DNA of 64,000 nt from JADGGV01 sp035715725. GTDB lineage: Bacteria; Gemmatimonadota; Gemmatimonadetes; Longimicrobiales; RSA9. The stretch is taken from assembly GCA_035715725.1 (NCBI GenBank), contig DASTKT010000162.1:65025-129024 (forward strand), read 5' to 3'. The notes below the pieces were generated by a model. That model saw only the letters and a list, made by a program, of their open reading frames with translations, did not search any database and was not told the DNA's origin. The translations under genes were made by a program, and so were the position numbers. Of this stretch, positions 25,655 to 33,541 are shown piece after piece (position 1 is the stretch's first letter; every line of letters begins with the position of its first letter).

Positions 25655-26290
25655 TCATCCCTGGAACGCGGACGCGAGCGCGGCCAGCAGGCCGGCGGCC
25701 GCGTCCCGCGGCTCGGGCGCGCGCCAGACGGCGCCCACCACCGCCACGCCGCGGGCCCCAGCGGCTACGACCTCCGCGATCCGGTCCGCCGTGATCCCGC
25801 CGATGGCGACGACCGGGACCGCCACGCGCCCGGCGATCTCGCGGACCCGCCCCGGTCCCGCACCGGCGCGCCCCGGGTGCGACGCCGTCGGGTAGATCGT
25901 GCCGGCCAGCACCCAGTCCGCGCCCGCCCGCGCGGCGGCCTCGGCCTCCTCCGCCGCGTGCGCCGAGTACCCCAGCGCCACGCCGGCCCCCACCAGCGCG
26001 CGGGTCGCCGCCACGGGGAGCGAGCGCGCGCCGAGCTGCACCCCGCCCGCGCCGGCGCTCAGCGCGACATCGACCCGGTCGTTCACGACCAGCAGCGCGC
26101 CCGCGTCGCCGGCCACGCGCGCCAGCACCGCCGCGATGCGGTAGAGGAACGCGCCGGACCGGCCGTGCGCGCGCAGGTGCAGCGCGAGGCTCGGACCGTG
26201 CGCGACCAGCAGCGCCGTCGCCAGCGTGACGAAGTCGTCGCGCTCGAGCACGTCGTCGGCCGCGACGATGTGCAGCGGCGGCACGCTCAC
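25655..26290 (-). CDS. thiE: Thiamine-phosphate synthase-like protein (ThiE/TenI)
   Basis: TIM-barrel protein of 211 aa that would join thiazole phosphate and pyrimidine pyrophosphate. Marks: VNDRVDVALSAGAGGVQLG, GYSAHAAEEA, LAGTIYPTASHPGR and AIGGITADRI. The first strand reads ALHLRAHGRSG where ThiE often has QLRDK, so TenI (thiazole tautomerase) is a real alternative. The GTG start overlaps the fmt stop (GTGA). Its place beside thiS and thiG supports a thiamine role either way. Confidence 0.82.
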   Translation of the reverse strand: MSVPPLHIVAADDVLERDDFVTLATALLVAHGPSLALHLRAHGRSGAFLYRIAAVLARVAGDAGALLVVNDRVDVALSAGAGGVQLGARSLPVAATRALVGAGVALGYSAHAAEEAEAAARAGADWVLAGTIYPTASHPGRAGAGPGRVREIAGRVAVPVVAIGGITADRIAEVVAAGARGVAVVGAVWRAPEPRDAAAGLLAALASAFQG

Positions 26291-27234
26291 TCCAACCGGT
26301 CTCCCACCGCGACGCCGCGGCCGCGCGCCCATTCCGCCGCCGTCATGCGCCGCTTCCCCGCGGGCTTGACCTCGCGGATCGCCACGGCGCCGTCGCCGCA
26401 GGCGACCACGATGCCGTGCGTCGGGTCGAGCGGCGTCACGGAGACGACGGTGCCCGGCGCGCCGGGGCCGTGATCGCCGTCCGGCAGCGGCAGCGGCCGG
26501 AAGAGCTTCAGGTCGTTGCCGTGCAGCCGCGACCAGGCGCCGGGCACGTCGTCGAGGCCGCGGATGCGATGGTCGATCTCGGCCGCGCCCCGCGTCCAGT
26601 CCACGTGCGCATCCTCGCGCGTCAGGCGCGGCGCGTACGTGGCGAGCGCCTCGTCCTGCTCGCGCTCGGTGATCTCGCCGAGCTCGAACAGCGCCAGCGT
26701 CTCGACGAGCGCCTCGGCGCCGATCTCGCTCAGGCGGACCGCGAGGTCGCGGGCGGTCTCCTCCGGGCCGATCGGCTCCGGCACCTGGCGCAGGATCGGG
26801 CCGGCGTCGAGCCGCTCCGCCATCCGCATGATGGTGATGCCGGTCTGCGCGTCGCCCCGCATGATCGCCCAGTTGATGGGCGCCGCGCCGCGCAGCGCCG
26901 GCAGGAGCGAGGCGTGCACGTTGATCGAGCCGAGCCGTGGCAGGTCGAGCACCTCGCGCCGCAGGAGCTGCCCGAAGGCGACGACGACGGAGAGATCGGG
27001 CTCCATCGCCCGCAGCGCGGCGACGAACTCGTCGCCCCGGGCGCGCTCCGGCTGGAGCACCGGAATGCGCTCCGCCAGCGCCGCCTCCTTGACCGGCGGC
27101 GGCGTCAGGGCGCGGCCCCGCCCCGCGGGCCGGTCCGGCTGCGTGACCACGGCGACGACGTCATGGTCCTCGCCCACCAGCGCCCGCAGCGACGGCAGCG
27201 CGAAGTCGGGCGTGCCCCAGAAGACGATCCTCAC
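26287..27234 (-). CDS. fmt: Methionyl-tRNA formyltransferase
   Basis: Formylates initiator Met-tRNA using 10-formyltetrahydrofolate. 315 aa, usual length. The N-terminal Rossmann domain has VFWGTPDFALPSL. The catalytic Asn and His lie in SINVHASLLPALRGAAP and the Asp in ERLDAGPIL. The C-terminal OB-like domain binds tRNA. The GTG start overlaps the def stop as GTGA, the classical def-fmt pair. Confidence 0.97.
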   Translation of the reverse strand: MRIVFWGTPDFALPSLRALVGEDHDVVAVVTQPDRPAGRGRALTPPPVKEAALAERIPVLQPERARGDEFVAALRAMEPDLSVVVAFGQLLRREVLDLPRLGSINVHASLLPALRGAAPINWAIMRGDAQTGITIMRMAERLDAGPILRQVPEPIGPEETARDLAVRLSEIGAEALVETLALFELGEITEREQDEALATYAPRLTREDAHVDWTRGAAEIDHRIRGLDDVPGAWSRLHGNDLKLFRPLPLPDGDHGPGAPGTVVSVTPLDPTHGIVVACGDGAVAIREVKPAGKRRMTAAEWARGRGVAVGDRLE

Positions 27235-27743
27235 GACACCTTGGGCTCGGGCTTCACCTTCTGCCACTTGCTCAGCAGCATCTTGCGCTTCAGCGGGCTG
27301 AGCCGGTCGAAGAACAGGATCCCGTCCAGGTGGTCGATCTCGTGCTGGAGGACACGCGCGAGCAGCCCCTCGGCCGCGATGTGCGTCGGGTTCCCCTCCC
27401 CGTCCAGCCCCTGCACGAGGACCGTGGACGGCCGCTCCACGATGTCCTTCACGCCCGGGATGCTCAGGCACCCCTCCTCGCCGCGGTCGAGCTCCCGGCC
27501 GAAGTCCAGGATGACCGGGTTGATCAGCGCGAACGGCTTGACGTGCTCGTCGCGCGGATCGACCACGATCACGCGGTGGCCGATGCCGACCTGCGGCGCG
27601 GCCAGCCCGACGCCGTCGGCCTCGTACATCGTGTCGAACATGTCCGCGATCAGGCGCCTGGTCTCGGCATCGAGGCCGTCGAGGGGCTCCGCCTTCTGTC
27701 TCAGCACCGGATCGCCCAGGAGCCGGATGTCACGAATCGCCAT
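27231..27743 (-). CDS. def: Peptide deformylase
   Basis: Iron/zinc enzyme that removes the formyl group from nascent proteins. 170 aa. All three motifs are intact: GVGLAAPQ at 44-51, EEGCLS at 89-94 with the metal cysteine, and QHEIDH at 133-138 with two metal histidines and the catalytic Glu. It starts 3 bp after yajC and overlaps fmt. Confidence 0.97.
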   Translation of the reverse strand: MAIRDIRLLGDPVLRQKAEPLDGLDAETRRLIADMFDTMYEADGVGLAAPQVGIGHRVIVVDPRDEHVKPFALINPVILDFGRELDRGEEGCLSIPGVKDIVERPSTVLVQGLDGEGNPTHIAAEGLLARVLQHEIDHLDGILFFDRLSPLKRKMLLSKWQKVKPEPKVS

Positions 27744-27746
27744 TCC

Positions 27747-28088
27747 TCACTTCTCGGTCGGGGGTGTTGCCGCCGTCTCGGAAGTGAGTACCCGCGCGAT
27801 CTTCGCACGAGCCACCACGATGCGCGTGTTCTCGCCCGAGCGCAGCGTGATGCGGTCGTCGGCGATATGGACGACGGTGCCGAGGATGCCGCCTTCGGTC
27901 ATCACCTCGTCGCCCTTCTTCAACTGCTTGAGCAGCTCCTGATGCTTCTTGAGCTGCGTCCGCTGCGGCCGTATGAGGAGGAAGTAGAAGATGGCGATGA
28001 TCGCCACGAACTGGATCACGAGGGCCACCCCCGGACTTCCTCCCTGGCCGGGCGCCGCCAGCAGCAGCGCCAGAGCGTTCCACGTCAC
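27747..28088 (-). CDS. yajC: Preprotein translocase subunit YajC
   Basis: Small accessory membrane protein of the SecDF-YajC complex, 113 aa. One membrane helix (about 22-40, VIQFVAIIAIFYFLLIRP) is followed by the conserved RPQ.KQ-type basic region (RPQRTQLKKHQELL) and the EVMTEGGILGTV domain. The GTG at 28088 overlaps the tgt stop (GTGA). secD and secF, which often follow tgt-yajC, are absent; def-fmt follow instead. Confidence 0.92.
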   Translation of the reverse strand: MTWNALALLLAAPGQGGSPGVALVIQFVAIIAIFYFLLIRPQRTQLKKHQELLKQLKKGDEVMTEGGILGTVVHIADDRITLRSGENTRIVVARAKIARVLTSETAATPPTEK

Positions 28089-29245
28089 GCCGTCCCTCCC
28101 TGGGTCGAGGCCCGCGCGGCACGGTAGCGCGCGAGCCAGTCCTCGCTCCAGCCGGCGAAGGTGCCGGCCTCGATCGCCCCGCGCGCTCGCTCCGCCAACC
28201 GGAGCAGGAAGCGCACGTTGTGCAGCGACAGCAGCCGGAGCCCGAGCACCTCCTCGGCCACGAAGAGGTGGCGGATGTACGCCCGGCTGTAGTTCCGGCA
28301 GGTGTGGCAGTCGCAGCTCTCGTCCAGCGGCCGGCCGTCCGTCCGGAAGCGCCCGGCGCGCACGTTCACCTGCCCCTCCGCCTCCGTCCACGCCGTGCCG
28401 TTCCGGCCATTGCGCGTCGGCGCCACGCAATCGAACAGGTCGATGCCACGCCGGATCCCCTCCAGCAGGTCCTCGGGGTAGCCGACGCCCATCAGGTAGC
28501 GGGGCCGGTCCACGGGCAGCTCCGGCTCGACCACCTCCAGCATCTCGTACATCACCGGCTTCGGCTCGCCCACGGAGAGCCCGCCGATGGCGAAGCCGCT
28601 CCATTCGCCCAGCTCCCGGATCCGCCGCGCGGCGTCCCGGCGCAGGTCCGGGAACGTCGAGCCCTGCAGGATCGGAAAGAGCGTCTGGAGCGGCCGCTCG
28701 GATTCCGCCTCGAGCACCTCGAACCGTTCCCGGCAGCGGACCAGCCAGCGCAGCGTGCGCTCGTGCGCCTCCTCCGCGACCATCCGCGCCGCCTGTCCCG
28801 GCGGGCACTCGTCGAACGCCATGATGACGTCCGCGCCGAGCGCCCGCTCGATCTCCATCACCCGCTCCGGCGTGAACAGATGCCGGCTCCCGTCGATGTG
28901 GCTCTGGAAGACGACGCCGTCGTCCCGCACCTCGTTGATGTGCGCCAGGCTGAACACCTGGAAGCCGCCCGAGTCCGTGAGCACCGGCCGGTCCCAGTTC
29001 ATGAACCGGTGCAGCCCGCCGAGCCCCTGCACCACCTCCGCGCCCGGCCGGAGGAAGAGGTGATACGTGTTCGCCAGCACGATCTCCGCGCCGGCCGCCG
29101 CCACCTCCTCCGGCGCCAGCGTCTTCACCGTCGCCTGCGTGCCCACCGGCATGAACGCCGGCGTCCGCACCACGCCGTGCGGCAGGACGAAGCGGCCCGA
29201 CCGGGCCGCGCCGTCCCGGGCGAGCACCTCGAAGTCGAAGAGCAA
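28085..29245 (-). CDS. tgt: Queuine tRNA-ribosyltransferase
   Basis: Exchanges guanine 34 of GUN-anticodon tRNAs for preQ1. 386 aa, typical. Marks: FMPVGTQATVKTL, active-site Asp in LTDSGGFQVFSL, the second Asp in GIDLFDCVAPTRNGRNG, and zinc ligands CDCHTCRNYSRAY plus a later His. The TTG at 29245 is chosen because GGAGG lies 5 nt before it; the longer frame above it only reads into the hairpin array. queA lies upstream, so both queuosine steps are together. Confidence 0.95.
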   Translation of the reverse strand: MLFDFEVLARDGAARSGRFVLPHGVVRTPAFMPVGTQATVKTLAPEEVAAAGAEIVLANTYHLFLRPGAEVVQGLGGLHRFMNWDRPVLTDSGGFQVFSLAHINEVRDDGVVFQSHIDGSRHLFTPERVMEIERALGADVIMAFDECPPGQAARMVAEEAHERTLRWLVRCRERFEVLEAESERPLQTLFPILQGSTFPDLRRDAARRIRELGEWSGFAIGGLSVGEPKPVMYEMLEVVEPELPVDRPRYLMGVGYPEDLLEGIRRGIDLFDCVAPTRNGRNGTAWTEAEGQVNVRAGRFRTDGRPLDESCDCHTCRNYSRAYIRHLFVAEEVLGLRLLSLHNVRFLLRLAERARGAIEAGTFAGWSEDWLARYRAARASTQGGTA

Positions 29246-29608
29246 TCCTACCTCCAGGCGGCGCTCCGCGCCGCCGCAAGAGGCCCCGCTGGCGCGGGGC
29301 CGCAAGAGGTCGGCCTGCGGCCGCCCGCGAGAGGGCGCGCTGCGCGCGGCCGCGAGAGGCGCCGGCCTGGCGGCCGGCGCCGCCGTTCACCGTCCCGGAC
29401 GCCTGGGCCCTGCCCCGGAGCGAAGCCCGGGCAGCGGACGCGCCGCGCGCCCCGCGGGCGCCCCGGCGCCCTCTCGCGGGAGCCCGCGAAGCGGGCGACC
29501 TCTTGCGGGCGGGCTGCGCCCGCCCTCTTGCGGCCGCGCGGCCTCAGGCCGCGTGCCTCTCGCGGGCGGCCGCAGGCCGATCTCTTGCGGCGGCGCCTCC
29601 GGCGCCGC
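29246..29608. repeat. Hairpin array between queA and tgt with GCRAGAG linkers
   Basis: About 350 bp made almost wholly of short GC-rich hairpins. In the left half (about 29256-29385) stems are separated by GCAAGAG or GCGAGAG; in the right half (about 29465-29608) by the complement CTCTTGC or CTCTCGC, so the two halves are inverted. About ten stems of 6-10 bp have differing sequence but intact pairing and mostly 3-nt loops (TCC, TGC, GAA, GCA, TCA), two with TGGC. The centre (about 29390-29460) is less regular. No gene. Confidence 0.85.
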
Positions 29609-30733
29609 CTACGTGATCACCATCGCGTCGCCGTACGAGTAGAAGCGGTAGCGCCGGCGCACCGCCTCGTCGTAGGCCCGCATCGTCAGCTCGTACCCCG
29701 CGAGCGCCGCCACCAGCATGAGCAGCGTCGAGCGCGGGAGGTGGAAGTTCGTGATCAGGCGGTCGACGGCGCGGAAGCGGTAGCCGGGCCGGATGAAAAT
29801 GTCGGTCCAGCCGGTGCCGGCATGGATCCGCCTCGCCTCGTCGGCCACGGTCTCCAGCGTCCGCGCGACCGTCGTGCCGACGGCCCAGATCGCCCCGCCG
29901 GCGGCGCGCACCTCGTTGAGCGCCGCGGCCGCGGCGGCCGGGACGTCGTACCACTCGGCGTGCATCACGTGCGCCGCCGGGTCCTCGGTCTCGACCGGGC
30001 GGAACGTGCCCACGCCGACGTGCAGCACCAGGCGCACGAGCCGCACGCCGCGCTGCTCCAGCGCCGCCAGCACAGCGGGCGTAAAATGGAGGCCCGCCGT
30101 GGGCGCGGCAACCGAGCCCCGCTCGCGCGCGAAGACGGTCTGGTAGCGCTCGTAGTCCTCCGCCTCCGCCTCCCGCTCGAGGTACGGCGGGAGCGGCAGC
30201 CGGCCGTACCGCTCGATGGCCTCCGCGACCGGCAGCGACGTCGCCAGCCGCACGAGCCGCGTGCCGTCGGGCCGGGAGCCGAGGACGTCGACGCGCAGCT
30301 CGTCGGCGATGCGGACCGAGCGGCCGGGCTTGAGCTTGGAGCCCGGCCGGACGAGCGCCTCCCAGAGCGCGCCGTCCGGCGCCGGGGCCTCGCCCGTGGC
30401 GGCCACCGCGCCGTTCGGCACGGGCGCCCACTCCCCCGCCCCCTCGATCCCCGCCGCCGGCCGAAGCAGGAACACCTCCGCCTCGCCGCCACTCTCGCGC
30501 GTGCCCAGGAGCCGCGCCGGGAAGACGCGCGTCTCGTTCACGACGAGCGCGTCGCCCGGAGCGATCAGCTCGACGATGTCGCGGAAGACGTGGTCGGTGA
30601 CCTGGCCGCTGGCGCGGTCCACGCGCAGGAGCCGGCTCTCGTCCCGGCGCGCCGACGGGTAGCGCGCGACGAGCTCCGGCGGGAGATCGTAGTCGAACGC
30701 GGAGGTGCGATAGTCCGGTGGGATGCCGCTCAC
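29609..30733 (-). CDS. queA: tRNA preQ1(34) S-adenosylmethionine ribosyltransferase-isomerase
   Basis: Transfers and rearranges the ribose of SAM onto preQ1-tRNA to form epoxyqueuosine. 374 aa. Family segments: FDYDLPPELVARYP, VNETRVFPARLLG, TAGLHFTP, HVGVGTFRPV, and near the end TNFHLPRSTLLMLV and SYGDAMVI. It starts 25 bp after a small hypothetical gene and is followed by the hairpin array, then tgt. Confidence 0.95.
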   Translation of the reverse strand: MSGIPPDYRTSAFDYDLPPELVARYPSARRDESRLLRVDRASGQVTDHVFRDIVELIAPGDALVVNETRVFPARLLGTRESGGEAEVFLLRPAAGIEGAGEWAPVPNGAVAATGEAPAPDGALWEALVRPGSKLKPGRSVRIADELRVDVLGSRPDGTRLVRLATSLPVAEAIERYGRLPLPPYLEREAEAEDYERYQTVFARERGSVAAPTAGLHFTPAVLAALEQRGVRLVRLVLHVGVGTFRPVETEDPAAHVMHAEWYDVPAAAAAALNEVRAAGGAIWAVGTTVARTLETVADEARRIHAGTGWTDIFIRPGYRFRAVDRLITNFHLPRSTLLMLVAALAGYELTMRAYDEAVRRRYRFYSYGDAMVIT

Positions 30734-30758
30734 GCCGTCGTCGCCCGTCGAGGACCCT

Positions 30759-31187
30759 CTAGAAGGCGAGGTCGGCCCCGGCCGCCCCGGCGGGCGGCTC
30801 GGGCGCCTCGTCGGCGAGCCGCGCGGCGCCCGGCGGAGCGACGGCGCCCTCGTTCATCAGCTCCCGGACCTGGCGGATGCGGTCCGGGAGCACCCAGAGC
30901 TCGCGCGCCCCGCCCGGCGTGCCGCGCCAGGAGGCCACGTACGCCATCACCGTGCGCTCGATCGGATGCGTCGCCGCGTCGTTGCGGTGCTCGAAGCGGT
31001 GGCACACCATGCCGAGGTCGATGCCGAAGCGCTGCTCGAGCCGGCGCAGCGCCCGCGCGCGCTCCAGCGCGTCGACGGCGCCGGCCTCCAGCAGCGCGCC
31101 GGTCAGGCGCCGCTGCGAGTTGCCGTGCTCGGCGTAGCGCGTCTTCAGCAGGCGATAGTCCGCCGAGCTCAGGCAGATGACGTCCAC
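30759..31187 (-). CDS. Hypothetical protein between ruvB and queA
   Basis: 142 aa, starting at a GTG one base after the ruvB stop and ending 25 bp before queA. Third codon positions are strongly GC-rich, as in neighbouring genes, and spacing fits an operon gene. The sequence is soluble: an Arg-rich helical N-terminus (SSADYRLLKTRYAEHG), a middle HRFEHRNDAATHPIERTVMAYVASWRG, and a Pro/Ala tail. No motif that I recognise. No function proposed. Confidence 0.65.
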   Translation of the reverse strand: MDVICLSSADYRLLKTRYAEHGNSQRRLTGALLEAGAVDALERARALRRLEQRFGIDLGMVCHRFEHRNDAATHPIERTVMAYVASWRGTPGGARELWVLPDRIRQVRELMNEGAVAPPGAARLADEAPEPPAGAAGADLAF

Positions 31188-31188
31188 T

Positions 31189-32274
31189 TCACCTCTCGAA
31201 CAGGTTGGACTGGTTCGGCTCCTCGACCAGGCGCGCCGGCGGGAGCGTGTAGTTGAAGTGCTCGTACGCGCGGCGCGTGGCCACGCGGCCGCGCGGCGTG
31301 CGCATCAGGAAGCCGTTCTGGATCAGGAACGGCTCGTAGACCTCTTCCATGGTCGAGGCATCCTCGCTGATGGCCACGGCCAGCGTGTTCAGCCCCACGG
31401 GGCCGCCCTCGAAGTGCTCGATCAACGTCTTGAGCACCCGCGCGTCCATCTCGTCCAGCCCGTATTCGTCCACGTCGAGCAGCCGCAGCGCCTCGTTCGC
31501 GACATCCCTGGTGATGACGTTCCCGGCCCGCACCTGCGCATAATCGCGCACCCGCCGGAGCAGCCGGTTCGCTACACGAGGCGTGCCACGCGAGCGGCGC
31601 GCGATCTCCAGCGCGCCCGCGGCCTCGCACTGCACTCCCAGGATGTCCGCGCTCCGCTCGATGATGAACTGCAGGTCATCGTGCGAGTAGAAGTTCAGCC
31701 GCTGGATGATGCCGAACCGCGCCCGCATCGGCGGCGTCAGCAGCCCGAACCGCGTCGTCGCCCCCACCAGCGTGAAGCGCTCCACCGGCATCGACATCAT
31801 CTGCGCCTTCGGCCCCTCCGAAAGCCGGATGTCGACCCGGTAGTCTTCCATGGCCGGGTACAGGAACTCCTCGATGATCGGCCGCAGCCGGTGGATCTCA
31901 TCGATGAACAGGATGTCGCCCTGGCGCAGGTTCGTCAGGATCCCGACCAGGTCGTACGGCTTCTCCAGCGCCGGACCCGACGTGATCTTGATGTTCACGC
32001 CCAGCTCCCGCGCCATCAGCATCGCCAGCGTCGTCTTCCCCAGCCCCGGCGGCCCGTGGAAGAGCGTATGGTCGAGCGCGTCGCGCCGCTTCAGCGCCGC
32101 GTCGATCCCGATCTGCAGGCTCTCCTTCACCTTCGGCTGGCCGACGAACTCCGCCAGCCGCTGCGGCCGCAGCGACAGCTCGACCGCGGTCTCGTCCGAG
32201 AGGACTTCCGGCGTGGTGATCTCGCTTCTCATGGGCTCGAGCGGGGCTCCCTTCGGGCGACGATTCGCCTTCAT
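31189..32274 (-). CDS. ruvB: Holliday junction branch-migration ATPase RuvB
   Basis: AAA+ motor that drives branch migration with RuvA. 361 aa. Walker A GPPGLGKTT at 74-82, Walker B ILFIDEIH at 121-128, sensor 1 LVGATTR near 166, and the C-terminal winged helix with RTPRGR and AYEHF. The ATG at 32274 follows GAAGGAAAG; an internal Met15 is possible. Odd: ruvA and ruvC lie further upstream and a gene on the other strand sits between, so ruvCAB is not one transcript here. Confidence 0.96.
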   Translation of the reverse strand: MKANRRPKGAPLEPMRSEITTPEVLSDETAVELSLRPQRLAEFVGQPKVKESLQIGIDAALKRRDALDHTLFHGPPGLGKTTLAMLMARELGVNIKITSGPALEKPYDLVGILTNLRQGDILFIDEIHRLRPIIEEFLYPAMEDYRVDIRLSEGPKAQMMSMPVERFTLVGATTRFGLLTPPMRARFGIIQRLNFYSHDDLQFIIERSADILGVQCEAAGALEIARRSRGTPRVANRLLRRVRDYAQVRAGNVITRDVANEALRLLDVDEYGLDEMDARVLKTLIEHFEGGPVGLNTLAVAISEDASTMEEVYEPFLIQNGFLMRTPRGRVATRRAYEHFNYTLPPARLVEEPNQSNLFER

Positions 32275-32579
32275 GTCTACGGCTTTCCTTCGGGTCCTGC
32301 TACCCCCACGCCGCCGATTCCTTCCGTCGGGCCAAAGGTAGTCGCGGCGGAGGAGGAGGGCGAGGTCGGCGAGATCCGGGTCTCGCTCCCGCTTACGCTT
32401 CTGCGCCCGGGACAGGCTCCGGCCGGACCAGCATTCGCCTGTGGACGCCGGGGCGCGTGGATTTCCCGGGAGCGGGCGCGGGAGCGGGAGCGGGAACTGC
32501 CCTCGCCGAGTTCGCCATCCTCGCCCGCTCCTTGCAGTTAGCTCCCCGTGCGGAAATCACCCGATGAACGGAGGGAGCC
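32275..32579. other. Divergent spacer between ruvB and the small DNA-binding-like gene
   Basis: No gene. It must hold the promoters for ruvB (minus) and the 98-aa gene (plus). The notable part is 32468-32497: five tandem hexamers GGGAGC GGGCGC GGGAGC GGGAGC GGGAAC, a G-quadruplex-type sequence. CTGCCC follows directly. Confidence 0.6.
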
Positions 32580-32876
32580 ATGCCGTCCTGGAGCGCGAAA
32601 GACGAGCGGAAATACGAGCACATCAAGGAGAGCGCGGAGGAGCGCGGGGCCGGCCACGAGCGCGCGCAGGAGATCGCGGCGCGCACGGTGAACAAGGGCC
32701 GGCGGGAAGCGGGCCGGACGCCGAACCGGCGGACCGAGGGGACGGGGAACCCGCGGCGGAGCCTGGACTCGCGGACGCGGGACGAGCTGGAGAACCGGGC
32801 GAGGGAGCTGCACATCGAGGGGCGCAGCCGGATGTCGAAGGACGAGCTGGTGAAGGCGATCCGGTCGAGGGAGTAG
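32580..32876 (+). CDS. Small basic protein, Rho N-terminal-like domain
   Basis: 98-aa, highly charged protein. The N-terminus (SWSAKDERKYEHIKESAEERG ... ARTVNKGRREAGRTP) matches a widespread small family often annotated as plasmid-stabilisation or Rho-N-terminal-domain proteins. The C-terminal SAP/Rho-N-like helix pair is SRTRDELENRARELHIEGRSRMSKDELVKAIR. A good ribosome site GGAGGGAG lies before the ATG. Probably a nucleic-acid-binding protein; role unknown. It runs against the ruv genes on both sides. Confidence 0.8.
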   Translation: MPSWSAKDERKYEHIKESAEERGAGHERAQEIAARTVNKGRREAGRTPNRRTEGTGNPRRSLDSRTRDELENRARELHIEGRSRMSKDELVKAIRSRE

Positions 32877-32950
32877 GAAGGGCGGACCGAGCGGCTTCGC
32901 GGGGCGGCGGGCCTGGCACTCCGGCCGGGCGGGGCCGATCCGCCGCCCGG

Positions 32951-33541
32951 CTACTTCACCATGGCGGCGAGGGCGGCCTTGATGAGGTCGACGCCGCCCA
33001 TGGGGCCGCGGTCGTCGAGGACGCGGCGGACGGCGGTCGTGGCCTCGGCGGGGGAGTAGCCTAGGGCGACGAGGGCGCCGACCGCCTCCTCGGCGGCGCG
33101 CCCCTCGGGGCGGGGCCCTGCGGCGGCGAAGGCGAGGTCGCCGAGCTTGTCGCCGAGCTCGAGGGCGAGGCGCTCGGCTTTCTTCGCGCCGAGGCCGGGC
33201 ACCTGCTTGAGCGCGGCGATGTTGCGCTCGGTGATGGCGCGCACGAGGCGCTCCGGCGTCATGTGCGAGAGCATGCCGAGCGCGAGCTTGGGCCCGACGC
33301 CGGAGGCGGTGAGCAGCCGGGCGAAGACGGCGCGCTCGCCCTCGGCGAGGAAGCCGTAGAGCGCCTGGCCATCCTCGCGGAACACCTGGTAGATGCGCAG
33401 CTCGACCTCGGCGCCTTCGCGGGGGAGGCGCTCGAAGACGGTGAGCGGGATCTCCACCTCGTAGCCGACGCCGGCGGCGGTCATGACCTCGATGACGCCG
33501 AGGTCCCGGCGGACGAGCGTGCCGCGGAGCCGGCTGATCAT
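32951..33541 (-). CDS. ruvA: Holliday junction-binding protein RuvA
   Basis: Tetrameric junction binder that works with RuvB. 196 aa: OB-fold N-terminal domain (MISRLRGTLVRRD ... YEVEIPLTVFERLP), helix-hairpin-helix pair (LLTASGVGPKLALGML and LKQVPGLGAKKAERLALEL) and the C-terminal RuvB-binding domain (VGALVALGYSPAEA). The ATG overlaps the ruvC stop as ATGA. Confidence 0.96.
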   Translation of the reverse strand: MISRLRGTLVRRDLGVIEVMTAAGVGYEVEIPLTVFERLPREGAEVELRIYQVFREDGQALYGFLAEGERAVFARLLTASGVGPKLALGMLSHMTPERLVRAITERNIAALKQVPGLGAKKAERLALELGDKLGDLAFAAAGPRPEGRAAEEAVGALVALGYSPAEATTAVRRVLDDRGPMGGVDLIKAALAAMVK

